A DNA stretch of 64,000 bases from Pholis gunnellus (taxonomy: Eukaryota; Chordata; Actinopteri; Perciformes; Pholidae): assembly GCA_910591455.2 (NCBI GenBank), contig OU342808.1, positions 20,691,214-20,755,213 on the forward strand, in the 5' to 3' direction. A model generated the notes under the pieces. The model did no database searches, was not told the origin of the DNA, and saw nothing but the letters and a program-made list of their open reading frames with translations. Shown in pieces: positions 51,350-64,000 of this stretch. The stretch's first letter is position 1. Every line of letters begins with the position of its first letter. The translations under genes were made by a program, and so were the position numbers.

Positions 51350-51860
51350 GAGGTGTCGCCCCCTGATGGCTATTAAGAATGCAAGTTTAAGGCACTTCAG
51401 CGTTGGCTTCACTTTTCTGACCTGCAGGTTCCCACATTGTTGTAACTCCAGCTCCTCTTTGCTTTGTTTACACAGCCGGGCCGGCCACACATGCTTTCTC
51501 TCTATGCAGTGCGTAGTAGGGTGGTCGAGCGTTTGCGGTATACTGGCACCTCAGCGCTGGAACAGTCTTCCAGTTAGTATCCGATCTGCTGACACTGTTT
51601 CCGTTTTTAAATCCTATCTTAAGACACATTTTTACCGACTTGCCTTTTTTTATTCATCTATTTGTGTGCTCTGTTGTGCAACCACTTGATTTTAAGTGAT
51701 GATTCATCTGTAAACGTATTTTATGCGGTCTTTAAATTGTGTGCTTTTATTTTGCTGCTGTTATTTCTTGATATTTTGTATTGATCTGTTGTCTATGGAA
51801 AGCACTCTGTGCTCCCAGCTTGAAAAGTGCTATACAAATAAAATGATTAATTTTTATTAC
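51350..51860 (+). mobile_element. Dispersed repeat and LINE 3' terminus
   Basis: The left part (TCGCCCCCTGATGGCTATTA, then GCACTTCAGCGTTGGCTTCA) resembles a short repeat common in teleosts. From about 51480 a frame reads LAPQRWNSLPVSIRSADTVS and then VFKSYLKTHFYRLAF, the characteristic end of a LINE ORF2 protein. It is followed by a tail ending GTGCTATACAAATAAAATGA. A 5'-truncated dead copy; family not resolved. Confidence 0.6.
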
Positions 51861-52628
51861 ATGACTGGCTAGCTAATCACCACCACTCTGCACTTGGCTC
51901 ATGCAGCGGTTACAGCTGATAACGCCATCAGGTTCCCCTCTCAGGTAAACACTAGTCAGCACTGCTGTTTGCACTTTTAGCACAGTTAGCTTCTAGCCGC
52001 CGGCTCAGGCTATTAAGTGAGTGTTTACTAGGGGCCCAACATCAAACATTAGGCCCAGGCCCCCAAACAGCTTGATCCGGCCATTATAGGACACTGGGCG
52101 AGCGCCTTTACAGGAATGCAGTGGGGAAACTCACTGCAATGAATTCTCTTCAGGTTAAGTCCTGCTTGCTTTTGTTCTCACAGGTGGGGAAACCAAACAC
52201 CCACATCACCTTGATTCAACACATGCTCTCTGATTTACACGCAGCTCCCGTTGGTCTGCGCGCTTTCTATGCGTAACATGTTCTTCTACCGTTTGATATA
52301 AAGTCACCACTTCACTTCTTCGCATGCATAAACTCTGATCAAACCTCATTTAATGTATAATAAAAGTTAACACTCAAAATGCAGGTGTTGCATAATTAAG
52401 CTTTTTGTCAAAGAAAATGGCTCACCTTCTTTTTTCTTGATGCGCTCAGTGCAGACAGAGGATTTCCGGCAAAGATAAGAGGTGATAAAAAAAACACGCT
52501 CTAAAAAACAAACACGCAAATTACCGTTTTTACTTTCCACTGAGAGATAAGTTTGAAACTTGAATGATGTCAATAAAGGACCGGTTCACTTCCCCATGCT
52601 GGTTAAGTCCGGAAAATGAAGATTTTGA

Positions 52629-52631
<3 letters not shown>

Positions 52632-52660
<29 letters not shown>
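52632..52660. repeat. (TA)n microsatellite
   Basis: Perfect TA run. Confidence 0.9.
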
Positions 52661-52663
<3 letters not shown>

Positions 52664-52749
52664 TTGATGGGTTTCTCTGCTCGCGCTGGAAGAAATAACA
52701 GCGCTTCTTCAGTGAATGACTTCAGACGGATCTTCAGACGGATGAAGCT

Positions 52750-52780
52750 CTCTCCTCTCTCTCTCTCTCTCTCACACACA

Positions 52781-52857
<77 letters not shown>
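52750..52857. repeat. (CT)n(CA)n compound microsatellite
   Basis: CT runs interrupted by a CACACA block pass into a CA run of about 29 units. Confidence 0.93.
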
Positions 52858-52859
<2 letters not shown>

Positions 52860-53308
52860 CCCTCATGAAACACATTCAGCCTGATATGAGCCCGTGTTTC
52901 CTCTCCTGGGGGCGGATCAGTTAAAAGCCTGTTGTGTAGTCAGATGAGTCTGTTGATGACACACAATAAAACGTGGTGTGTCTGTGTTAAAACCTGAGAC
53001 GAGTTATCCCGTTTATCATTGTTTTAGGCTTTTAGAGCCATGACATTTACTAATTACTGTTGAATTAAGTGCGCTGTTTAGTAATTAGGGGAGATTAGGG
53101 ACAATTGTAACATTTTTAAAATGTGTCCTCACATTTCATAAACTACTTGAAATACACGAGTCATCGCTTGATATAAGAAACATATAAGTGCACCATTAAT
53201 AATATAAATTATATATTTTTTAAAGACAATATTAAATTTAATGCAAGAAGTCAGTGGTACAATTTACCCCTTATATTAACACACTGTATCAAATAAAAGC
53301 ACTTCATA

Positions 53309-53340
53309 CATATATATATATATATACACATATATATATA
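53309..53340. repeat. (TA)n microsatellite, interrupted
   Basis: Two TA blocks separated by CACA. Confidence 0.85.
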
Positions 53341-55969
53341 CTCACACTTTCTGTGAATTGCTTCCACAGATAGAAAACACATCATTTTATACAAAAAGTA
53401 TGTTACTTGATGTATTTTAACACAGTCCATTTAAATGTAATTTTACATTTTAAATTAGTGAAATATGTTCATTTTCTAACAAACAAAACATATCAACAGA
53501 CAAACAAGGTGGTTATTTGGTCAACATCTCGTACACTAGCTTAGCATCAGTTGTCCGTTCATTTGCAACCAATAACCTATAGAGATAAAACTGAAGTAAG
53601 TTTAAATTCGCTGCCAACTAAACTTTATACAGCAGAAGAACTGTATATTTAAAAAGTAACTTTCACACCACAAAATCTGTTTTTATTTGTTGAAATCTTC
53701 TGCCATGGTGAAACAATCCTCCACAGGCAGAGAGAGAATCCTATACTGAGCATGTGCAGAGTGAGTGTCATCACTCTAGCTTGATTCTGATTGGATGAAT
53801 TAAGTGTGTCACAATTGCCCTCAGTCCCCCCAACTGTGAGTCAACTAGAAAGGTTACATCTGGGCTATTCGGAAGTTAAAACCACCAACAAACGAGTCTG
53901 TTTCAATGGTCCCAGAACAAATTAAGCAAAACAAAACCAGACAGAATTTGTCATTTTCGTTTATTTCTTACTGATTATCATCGTAATGTGCACTTAATAC
54001 TGTAGCTTAGTCCCTTTACACACAAAGACACGCACAAATACACACACACACACGTATTCATTCAGCTTTACCCTTTCAAAGGGACCATTTCAGCACTGCA
54101 TGTAGTGTGATGAGGAAAAAATAAAAATCACACCAAAAACAAAATGCGGCATGGATTGTAAAAATAAAAGGCAACATGGAAACAAAAGACAAACTAAAGC
54201 AGGTTCAGTGGAATTCTCAGAGCATTTTCAAGTAAACACAAAGAAAAATAAATGTATTGTGATGAAGTGGACCCAATAAAGACACAATGCACTGTTCACA
54301 TTTGCTCGTTATGGTAAAGCTACACACACCTCAGGTCCCACATAGTGTAACATGTCCCTCGTGGCGGCATCGTGTGGAGGTGGAATGTGCTTCCTAGCTT
54401 TTGCCAGCCGTCTGGTCTCTCCTCGCGTGCATCGATCACTCTACATATCGGCACACGCTGGACCTCGTAAAGTCCCAGGATCACGAAAGCGTGATCAAAA
54501 ACACATTCCACTTCCAGGATGGAGAGGCTTCAACTCCTTCTGTAGCTCTCACACGTTCCTGACGGGAGCAATAAAACACGTGGGCCGGCGTGGGAACCAA
54601 GCGGAACACACAATAAAAACTGTTGGCTGACAATCCTCAGCAACATGCTATCACACAACCACTATCAACAGAGAGCCGATGCTTTCAAATGTCATTAAAT
54701 ACCTCACACGCACTCTCTTGCACACACACACACAAAGAAAATAAAGAAAACTGTCATTGTTGCAGGCTCTTGTGCGAACGTTCAACCACTGAATGTCTAA
54801 TGCAGCTGTACACACTGTGTTGATGCGGCTCGGCAGGATGTGCTTCTAAATCGAGACAACGATGTCGTATCTGATGTTGCTATTGATGCCAGCTGGCAGC
54901 CTCATCTGATCCAAGTCGAAGCAGAGTGTGTGTGTGTGTGGTCACCTCCACCAGACACGGCTGATGACATCACTCGCTGTTAAGTGTTCCTCAAGGGGCT
55001 CAAACAAGAAGGACCTTGTTTCAGTGACGATTTCCACGCTGCGACACAAAGATCACCGCGGTTTGAAATGTCACAGTTTCACTCGCAGAAGCCTCGGCTG
55101 AACTGGTTAAGGCAGGAAATTAGTGCGGAATACAACAAGCTTATCTCAGTGCAGCTACGTACTGTATGTGTAGTAGATTCATAGACACTCCGGACACACA
55201 TACATAAAGCAATGACCTCACTACAACGATTGGTAACCATGCAAAATAAATACAGTGAACTTGGTATGTCGAGGCCCGATAAACACAGCACAACATGGTG
55301 GCACTTCAGTTTAAATCCCCCTATTTAGCATTTCAAAGCAGTTAATACATTTAATAAAAGGCTTATCATTTACTGAAAATGTAGCTGTAAGCATATTAAA
55401 GTGTTTATTAATGTATTTGTCCACAACTATAATTCCTCCTGTGGACAACCATAAGTGTAGGATATTAACAGATAAATAATGACAATATAGTGAAACGGTT
55501 GTAATGATATAAATAAGTCTTAATAGAAGAAGTTATTACTGCTGACAAACTATACATTATTAAACATTTAAAATGTCCTTAAAGCTCTTACAACTACATG
55601 ACAGTGAGTCATAAACCATTGATTACATGTTCGTATATATTGCTAGTAAATACTAAATAAGGGGACTTAAAGCGATATGCACAACATTAATGTTGCCGAC
55701 TGAAATCGCACAAATGATATGACATTGTGTGCTGCGAAGTATCTCTATAGTAACTGTAAGTCATACTAGGAATTTCAAAAAACTACCTGTCTAACACCAC
55801 ATCAGTATTCACACACAAAATAAGTCAAAGGCGCAATGAAATGTTCAATTACTTGTGCATATTTTGAGCTAGAAATGATGATGAATGTTAAAGGAATAAT
55901 TCAAGATTTTAGAAAGTACAATTGTTTGCCGTCTTGCCGGGTGAAAGATGAGAAGACACCGCTCTCATT

Positions 55970-56230
55970 TCTGTGCGTTGAATATGAAGCTAGAGCCAGC
56001 AGGTGATTAGCTTAGCTTAGCATTAAGACTGGGAACAGAGGGGAAACGGCTAGCCGGGCTTTGTACGAACTAAATCTGCCAACAAGCTCCTCTAAGCAGA
56101 CTCGAGGACTAAAGAGACAATTAAGAGATAACATGTCAATTAGCGAGCTTTTTTTTTTTTTTTTTTAATGCTAGGCTAAGCTAACCAGCTCCTTGTTCTA
56201 GCTTCAGATTTACCGTACAGGAACATGAAA
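55970..56230. mobile_element. Second copy of the inverted-repeat element
   Basis: TTAGCTTAGCTTAGCATTAA, GACTGGGAACAG on the left and GCTAGGCTAAGCTAACCAGC on the right have the same arm words as the susd1 intron element. A T-run of about 18 bases (near 56152) sits between the arms. Degenerate; no coding capacity. Confidence 0.45.
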
Positions 56231-57492
56231 GTTGAATCAATCTTCTCATCTAACGCTCTGCAAGAAAGTGAATATCTGTATTTCCCAATAAGTTGAACTA
56301 TTCCTTAAATGAACGCCGCATTGAGTCTATTTTTCTGATTAGACTCTAAAGTTTAAGGCTCTCTGATCTAAACACAACTTAAAATGTCAATCAAACACAC
56401 ATTGTATCTAAAGACTAAATACTACTCACTCATATTTTGGTTTACGATGAAATGATGCTGTGTGCATGTATGTGCCTAATGAAAGAAGTCTTAAGACGGC
56501 AAATGCAGGCCTACAAAACGCAAACACTCATTAGTGTTCAACTCCATACACACCAGTGTACAACAAGCATCATACGAGTGTGTTAGTGCTGCTTAGTGTG
56601 TAGTAGTGTTGTAGAACATGGCATATTTCATATTCATATTGTCAGTCACGACCCGACGCTGTCTGCAGCATCAGAAATCGACAATCGCAAGGCTGTGAAA
56701 CATATTTGGCAACAACTCCCGAAATCTTCAGCTTCACAAACTGTAGTGAAAAGTCACTGCCGGCCTCTGTGGAGGATTGGCACATAGAGAGAGAGAGCTC
56801 ATATCCTGGTCTCCTGCATCATAACTCTCACAGGCACTTTGTCCATCGAAAGAGAGAGGCATCTGTATCGAACCGTCACGTCTGGAAGACTTGGTGCAAA
56901 AAGGCTGCGTCTGTCTTTTCCGTTTTCATGGTTGTCCGGGGAATTCCAAGATCTCTGACTTTTGGCTTGTTATTCTGTAGAAGCTGATGTTTTCCACAAA
57001 TTATTCACAAACAAGAAAAGAGAAAAAAAAACAGTCTGATTTTGCAGGAATTCCCCTGGAAACTAGGAATATTATCCGCCAAGAAAAGCCAGGTAGAAGG
57101 CACTGAGACGTGGTTCCTTTCTCATGCAGCTCCTTCAGGAGTGAACCAAAGGAAAAGATGATCGCAGGTCAGTTCATACGTGGTTGACCAGAGTTACTTC
57201 TCATGGCTTACTAGTGTAACAGTAGACAAACAGGCAACACAAAGCGCCCGCTACGCTGCAATGGAAGGATGTAGCATCTGTGTGCGAGTCCAGTGAGGTT
57301 CAGGTTTAGTGCTGCTTAATACGGAGGACCGACATGCAGCATGACTGGGTGTTTTGTGGTGGTGGTGTTGGGGGGGGGGGGGGCGCAGTGAGGTATACCA
57401 GTCGTTGGTGGGTCTGAGAGGCTGCTGAGAGCTCAGGAGGGCTGGCGTGGCTCTGATTGTGCTGCAGGAGCAGGGTGGGTGAGATGGCGGAG

Positions 57493-60400
57493 TCAGGTCT
57501 CAAAGTACTTGTATATGGCTGTGACATAAGTCATGACACTTTGCCAGTCCGGCCTCTCTGTGTGCACCATCTCATTTATGTCCTGGAACACAGAGAGAGA
57601 GAGAGAGAGTTAAGGAGGAAAACGCACCGCTAAACTCAAGACGTCTGTCCCATTTACTGTATCTGTACAACCGTTTCCTGTCTGTTTGCTAAGCTAAGTG
57701 TCTCTTCGGTCCCTTTATTGTACAGAAATGGAAGTGGTATCAACTATTGGCAAGAAAGCAAATAAGTGCATTTCCCAAAATGTGGTGTTCTTGAAAACTT
57801 TGGGATCTCTACAAGGATTTTAAATAAAGCTCTGTGGATTTAAACAATGGCTAGCCGCACAGTTTGGGTTCTTATTCACTGATACTTCGGCGGTTGAGAG
57901 AAGTTTATGAAACTGAAAGCAGAGCTATAGACGCCACACTGTACAGTTGAAAAACGTACTGTAGTTCATCTCTGGTTAATGATTAGAATGTCAGTATGTT
58001 TACATTACGAGTAAGGGGGACATATCAAAAAAAGATGGAAAAAATAATAACTCTAAAAATGGTCAAAGAGAGAAAGACATTCCTCTGAGCATACAGTACA
58101 TAATGTCCTAATTAAGGCATTTCATCTGACCCAAAGTTGTGTCTGGATTTTTCCCCGTTTACCTTCTTTACACTAAGAGTACAGTTTTTCCCATTATTTT
58201 GTTTTTTCTCATATTTATCAGAATAAAGTCGTTTCATATTGGTATCAAGCTTACCAAAGTGCATTTGATGCCCACACTCTCTGCCGCCTGGAAAGCTAAG
58301 GTGAAGTTTCTCTTCTGAGAAAAGAAGAGAGAGTCAAAGTCACACTCTAACACAACGGTGATGACGGAGTCGTGGTGGCCTAAAGGTCGGGGCTTTCCTG
58401 GGGGCTCTACTTGCCTTCTCCTGGCTGGTGAGCTCCTGGTAGGGGATGTGTGCGGGCAGGTAGGTGTGGAGCACGGCGCAGAAGGCCAGGCCGTCATTCC
58501 AGCTGCTGCTGAAGTTCGTGATGTCAATGTTCTGGAACACAAAGCGGCGATCAGCCACTTAAACTTTGATTTAACTCGACAGAACAAACAGTCAATAGAA
58601 AACCAATCTGTGGGTCTGATCTGAGCCGAGTATAAATTCAGTTGTCATGGAACTCTTTAAAATGATTTAACCACAGAGAACTGCAGCTTGATCTGTTGAC
58701 AGACCTGGGATTTTATATGACGTGTCAACAGTACTCATCCATATCATATTTATCATCTTTTCCATCATCAACTGCCTGCTGACCTTTGCGGAGGCTGTAA
58801 ATCTGTGATTTTCAAACCACCACTAAGGTTAAATGCAACTCGACAAGAGAGTCTCCTCAACTATAATCTGGATAGTGTCGCCATGATTCAGAGATAGCCT
58901 CGTGTTTTTGTCAGGTAGGTAACTTGCAGGATGTGTGAAATGTTGCACACTTCCTGGAGAGGAACCACGGATGTCATGGTAACCACAACCTGCATCAGTT
59001 TAAAAAGGAGTAAACACCGCTTCAATGTGGCAAGAGGACTCTTGACACACCTGTGACTCATTTCTAGGTTTAACTTTGACATTTATTATCTCTGCTCTGA
59101 TTTTAATGACCTCAAACCACCGTTGGTGATTCTACTCATGGTCTGAATTTCTTCTGCAAAAAGTATTTACATTTTGTTCTTAACTCTATAAAGTAGGTTT
59201 CATTTTTAGTGGCGGAGTCCGCCATTCCCTCGCTGTGTACGAGAGATTCACAGGAAATGATGCAGCATGTAATCCATCTTCACCATTTGATCGCATTGAT
59301 ATCAGCTTCACCGTTTACTCTTCACTTTTCTAACACCGTATCAGAGCCGTATTAGTTTACTTCTAGTTCTAACCCAACATTTTCTGCTTTGATACTTCAA
59401 ATCAAAAAGCATTCAGGGAGTTCAAAGGGTAATGAAACGAGATGGAGGAGCCAGAGGGCTGGTAGATAAACTCCTCGGCAAGGTAACAAACTCCTCTTAC
59501 TCTTCTGTTGGCTGCTCAATGAGTGTTTGCTGCCTCCAGAATTCTGGGAACTGTAGTATTAAACTGTACTTGCTGTTATCACTAGTAATCACCAGGACAA
59601 CGTTCATGCTTTGTCACAGTCACTGTACAGCTCAGGGAGCTGCTACAGATTCAGTTAAACGTTAATATTTTTCTCAATGTTCCCTCATAAAATGATTACC
59701 CTCTTGACAGATTCATTGATTTTAACTATGCACATAAACATCAGTTTCTGGCATGTAGTACAAAATATATAATACTACCATAAAACTCAAACCAGTGGAA
59801 GGAAAAACTGTGACGACTGTTTTTGAAGCTCATCTTGTCGCTTTTGACGGGAACTGGCAACACGCCACTGAAATACATATTTGTTTCTGACATATATGAT
59901 CCAGGGAACTCCATCTTGCCATGAAGGAATTAATGACCTTTTTTTTAATTCAGCATAGCCTTCTTCTGTAGTCACTGCTTTGACTCTTCAGACTCAACCG
60001 ACACCGACTCATCACTTCAGGCAGGTAATCAGATTACAAAAGGCTTCATACAAACTCTTTTCTCTCCCCAACTCCTGTAAACAGACCGTGATTTGTAAAA
60101 CCTTTCGCTATGTTTGTTTCTTAATGCCAGCTTCTTCCCCAACATATTAGGGGAAGAGTTCTAGAAACGTCATCATGTGGGATCGGATCAGCTGGTACCT
60201 TCCGGGGACCTACCTGATAACCCTCAGTCTTCTTCTGGCACCACTTCAGCAGAGCATTTCTCTTGGAGCCTCCATACTCTCTGGCCAGTGCCGACAGCGG
60301 GTCCTTTCTCTCTTCTCTGTAGCGGTCACACAGAAGACACATGTGAGCAAACACTCACAGTTTTAACACATTTACTAAGTCAGTGAGGCGAGCAGATTAA

Positions 60401-63121
60401 GCATGTTTGCTTAGCGAGCTCGGAGAGCCGTCCTGGGCTGTATGTTTTGTCAGGAGACCAATCACAACTACAGTATGAAGAGGTGAAGTCAAACCGGCAG
60501 ATTAAAATCACTGACCAGAATGAAAACACGGACTTTAAACCGGCAGCGTGAGCGACTCGTATCGCATCGGTACAACACACAGGTGAGTCGGTGGCCCAGC
60601 AGGTGGTACCTTAGGCGGCTGCGTGCTGTGGGGGTGATGGAGGCGGTGGGGGAGGAGGAGGACAGGGAGAGCGGGGAGGAGGCAGCACTCATAGCCATCA
60701 GGGAGGTTGAGGAGGAATCTGGAGCAGACATGTCCCTCTTTATCTCCTCACTGCTCCGGCGGGACACTGCTCAGGATGGGGGACACGATTAAAGACCGTT
60801 TTCTTTAAACTAAACTATCGACCGAGTTTAAAATAAGTTTGTTTAACTCAGCATCTCTGACCTGATATGGTCTTGGTGGGGTCCATGTTGGGGACCCTCT
60901 GGTGGACAGATGGCGGTCGGCTAGCCGAGGTTCCCCTGAGAAGGTGCTCAGCTGTGGATAAATCACAGTATTTACATGACATACAGTGCTTCTATAAGGG
61001 ACTTACTCTGCAATTAGATAACGGGGTCAATAAAAGAGCCACATTCCAGCTCCTCTGAGCTCAGGAAATACCGACGAACGAGGCAACGAGAAAACAATCA
61101 CTCAGAGAAAAATAAATGGAACATTGGAGGCTATGGGCTAGTCTGCACGTTCACATAAAACACTTGAACTCATTACTGGTGAGAACGAACTGTGGGAAAT
61201 TCTACATTACGTGGTGGTTCATCTTTTGCCTCTTATCGTCCACTCCAGTGTTTTGATTAACTCAAACATGAAGTCAACATACAGTAAACCTGCTCACTGT
61301 CAACTCCAGGCCACTGAGGGGAAAACAGTCACGAGAGAGCGGAAGTCCATTCCCGTTAGTCCTCAGGTCACTGTGACAAAAGTGTAGCGGAGGACATTGG
61401 ACTCTGGCATTTCCTGTGTGTGACCCACATTCACCAGCACACTATTCTGCCCTCTACGGCGTATGGAGTGTGTTCAAACGATCACTGTGACGGCTGACTC
61501 ACCTGGCATGGTGATGTCTGTGTAGCTGGGCCTCTTATCACTCAGGGAGGACAGCGGCTTGGCGGCTGACATGGAGCCACTTATGGAGTGTCTCTGAAAC
61601 AACAAATAACAGCTTTCTGCATTACAAATCCTGTAAGTTGTCTTAATTGAGAAAAATACAATCTAAAACGTGTAAATGCAACATTTCTAAATAGTACATT
61701 TAATTGTTGCTGTCCAAAGAAAACCAAGTGTCTCTAAATTTGGTGATTTCGCAGCCTGAACTAATAATACTAACAATTAAAAACCCACCAGAACAAAGCG
61801 GGTTTTAATTGCTCTTTAAAAAACACACAGACATGGATTTCACAGGACAGTAAAAACTATTTTTATTATGTGTGTTTTGATTTATTATGGTTAGTTCACA
61901 TACAAGTGATATACTCTTACAGACGTATGCTCACCGTGTGAACAGATAAAGTTATTTGGACCATTTTCTAAGAACTTTTAATGATTACTGTGCCATCGTA
62001 TTCAATACTAATTCACATGACATTTTTAAAGTTTTCCATGTTACGTAGTTTTTAGTCGAAAGGCGTCTTTTCACACTGCGGTCAATAAAGCTTCTAACTA
62101 ACCACTGAAAAGTATGAAATGTGAAAACAGCAGCAACGTATCCACGTGAAGCCTGTCCTCCTGTACCTGTATGGGGGAAACAGCAGCTGCCGGGGGCGTC
62201 TTCATGGGACTGGGGCTGAGGGGGGTGCGTGGTATCGGTGCGGCCGCGGCTGTTGGCGTCACCGGGGCGCTCCCATTGGAAGGTGGACCTAAATTAAGAG
62301 CGGAAAGGGAACGAACACAAACAGCTCAGTTTAGACCTGGTCCACAACTCCTGATGTCATGAACTGCGTCGGGAGATAAGTTCCTTGTGTGTGGACAAGC
62401 AGGGGATAAAAGTGAGGAAAGCGGAGCATGTTGTGGTTGTGGGGTACCTTGTGAGGCACTGTCGAAGCTCTTGATGAGTGTTTTGACGGTGGGCGAGGGC
62501 TCCGAGGAGGTGGACGATCGCCGGCTGAGACCCATCCCCTGTCTGAGAGCAGCCAGGTCCCTCTCCACTGCATTCATGTAGTTATACACTCGGCCTCTCT
62601 CCTCGTCCTGCCTGGGAAACACGCAGTACTCTGCTCAGTATGTACACTCAGAACTCCTACTCTGTCATTTTCCACATCATGGTTGGAGGAAGTATCTTAT
62701 TCCGGGGTTTATATCATGTTGTAGCGACAGTTATGGGGAAATAAATAAATTGTTTATTCTGTAAAGGCAATTTTTCAACTGTGGGATTCACCAAAGATAA
62801 ATGGACGCAAACCCTGTAACCGAGCACCATGAATCACAATCACATAAGCAAAGTTAGAGCTTCCCTCGTTTGTTTTACAAACATAAGACAGACGATGTTA
62901 GCGCGACCGTTGGAGCTTGTCCAAGCGTCTCTCCGTGGGTCTTACTTGCGGGTCTTGACCTCGTCCAGCTCCTTGCACAGCTTCTCGTTCTTGTCCTGGT
63001 TTTCCAGCAGCCGGCGCCGCAGGTCTCCGATCTCCTCCTGTGCTTCGGACTTGATGTCATTAGCAATGACGACAGCCGTCTGCAGATCAGCCTGGAACTG
63101 ACGCCACTCCATCGACTCCTC
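57493..63121 (-). CDS. specc1l: Cytospin-A (Specc1l), C-terminal part with calponin-homology domain
   Basis: Ten exons in transcript order: 62946-63121, 62448-62611, 62167-62288, 61503-61593, 60862-60951, 60610-60766, 60214-60316, 58415-58531, 58255-58314 and 57493-57582, encoding the last ~389 residues. The first exon is coiled coil (WRQFQADLQTAVVIANDIKS, EAQEEIGDLRRR). A serine/proline-rich linker follows, with RTPLSPSPMKTPPAAAVSP and RHSISG. The calponin-homology domain starts around DPLSALAREYGGSKRNALLK and continues through NIDITNFSSSWNDGLAFCA to the terminus YKYFET. Specc1l cross-links actin and microtubules and supports cell adhesion and facial morphogenesis; that role is family knowledge. 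Nine exon junctions fit GT-AG, but the one at 58415 uses a GC donor (AAG|GCAAGT). Upstream exons lie right of the window. Whether this is the a or b copy is unknown. Confidence 0.95.
57660..57800. mobile_element. Fragment of the inverted-repeat element in specc1l intron
   Basis: CGTTTCCTGTCTGTTTGCTA, AGCTAAG and the end GCAAATAAGTGCATTTCCC parallel the right half of the susd1 intron copy (about 17480-17610). Truncated. Confidence 0.4.
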
Positions 63122-64000
63122 CTGCACACACACGCACACACAGTGAGACAACAGCATTATTTACTAACGCAATATTTATCATTTTTTGGCCACTTGGAGG
63201 CAACAAAGCTGCGACATCTGATATAATATCATATTATAAAGTTGATGTGAACGTATCAGCAAAATTCACATATTGCCATACAGCCAGTGGACACGAGAAA
63301 CATGAGCATACATTTAGAGTTTAGAAATATCTATAAAACAATAAATAAAATATCTTGATCGCCCCCTGGTGGCTGGCTGCAGTAAAGGTCATAAAGCTTC
63401 TCCATGTTAGTGAATGGGACATGGACAAAACAAAAAAAAAAATCAAAAGTCAAATACATTTTTTCCCATAAGATGTTTTTTTGTAATTTTAGGTAGTTCT
63501 TATCAGACTGATGTATGTTTGGTAAGTTTGTTTTTAAATAGTTATTTGATGCTATAAAAAGCTGTGATAGGAACGTCGAGAGGAGATTTCAAGAGGAGAT
63601 TTCAATAACCATGATTGTCTGTATATAAAGATATTTACATTCATCACGTAGATGATGTTTCTGAAACACGAATAATGAGTTTATATAAAATAACTCATAA
63701 AATGTATTCACAGAGATATTATGGTTAGTTGTTGTAAGTAAAGCAACTAGGTGGCGCGTGATTGGGTTTGGCCGGTTTATGGGCGGGACCTCAATAGTGT
63801 GGCTCCACCCCCGACCACTACTGCACAGACTTTGGCACCAGTGCAATATGGCAGCGCCCGTATCGGCAATATTTTTGGCTTCACATTTGTTCAATGGGAG
63901 GAAGATACAGTCTATGGTTTTAACCAGTGTCGAGCCTGAAATTGCTACAGTTTCATGTGCTGTCTTCCTTTCTCCTAATGAAGCAATCCTTTTATTATTA
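63122..64000 (-). other. specc1l intron at the right edge
   Basis: No further specc1l exon is visible to the right of 63121, so the remainder is intron. It contains the repeat listed below. Confidence 0.6.
63355..63910. mobile_element. Non-autonomous dispersed repeat
   Basis: It starts CGCCCCCTGGTGGCTGGCTG, then TTAGTGAATGGGACATGGAC, and includes TGGCGCGTGATTGGGTTTGG and TATGGGCGGGACCTC. I recognise these word combinations from repeats common in teleost introns. No protein-coding capacity is seen; limits are approximate. Confidence 0.45.

Larger units (their letters stand above)
47898..57492. other. Gene-poor region between adora2a and specc1l
   Basis: No coding exon can be supported over these 9.6 kb. 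The first few hundred bases above 47897 are adora2a 5' flank/UTR. The rest holds a heptamer array, LINE-tail and dispersed-repeat fragments, TA and CT/CA microsatellites, and long AT-rich stretches. The right part (about 53950-57492) is probably the specc1l 3' UTR on the minus strand, with a TTTATT poly(A) candidate near 53960. Confidence 0.45.

Noticed and set aside
54320..54630. Opposed frames resembling a terminal exon (VFDHAFVILGLYEVQRVP on minus)
   Set aside because: No acceptor gives a coherent upstream exon and no family match; probably within the specc1l 3' UTR.
62171..62362. Plus-strand Gly/Ala-rich frame
   Set aside because: It is the antisense of a specc1l proline/alanine-rich exon.

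Overview
The window is nuclear DNA of a ray-finned (teleost) fish. Genes are split into short exons with GT-AG introns. CA, TA and CT microsatellites are abundant, as are fragments that look like teleost LINE tails and inverted-repeat elements. The protein models align along their length with vertebrate families recalled from knowledge; no search was run. There are no operons, CRISPR arrays or prokaryotic features.

Layout, left to right. Plus strand: the last two coding exons of smad2 (196-761) with a long 3' UTR; ier3ip1 (3794-4426, complete, 82 aa); a 347-aa double-hotdog, MaoC-like protein of unknown function (5054-6757); a short paralemmin-2-like gene with a C-terminal CaaX box (about 8158-10694); susd1 (13229-21387, 19 exons, eight sushi domains); a purine-rich minisatellite (about 22451-22780); the single-exon zinc-finger gene zbtb26 (23580-25001); a P2X4-like ATP-gated channel (26524-29902, 12 exons, 395 aa); gucd1 (30580-32497, 6 exons, 227 aa). 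Minus strand: upb1 (34407-37617, 10 exons, 383 aa); a C22orf15 homologue (40034-41423, 5 exons, 148 aa); adora2a (45119-47897, 2 coding exons, 442 aa); and the last ten coding exons of a specc1l gene (57493-63121), which continues beyond the right edge.

The genes do not form one pathway. They are a synteny block. gucd1, upb1, C22orf15, adora2a and specc1l are neighbours on human 22q11.2. smad2 and ier3ip1 are close together on human 18q21. susd1, a paralemmin-2 gene and zbtb26 lie on human 9q31-q33. Roles run from TGF-beta signalling (Smad2), ER membrane homeostasis (Ier3ip1) and purinergic signalling (P2X channel and adenosine A2A receptor) to pyrimidine catabolism (Upb1) and cytoskeletal cross-linking (Specc1l). 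The most interesting items are a MaoC-like protein that has lost the catalytic motif and gained a myristoylation-type N-terminus, the eight-sushi array in susd1, a paralemmin-2-like gene with no visible N-terminal coiled coil, and a GC-AG intron in specc1l.

Large gene-free stretches are 10695-13228, 21388-23579, 37618-40033, 41424-45118 and 47898-57492. They hold UTRs, simple repeats and decayed mobile-element fragments. All exon limits were read by eye from splice consensus and reading-frame continuity.
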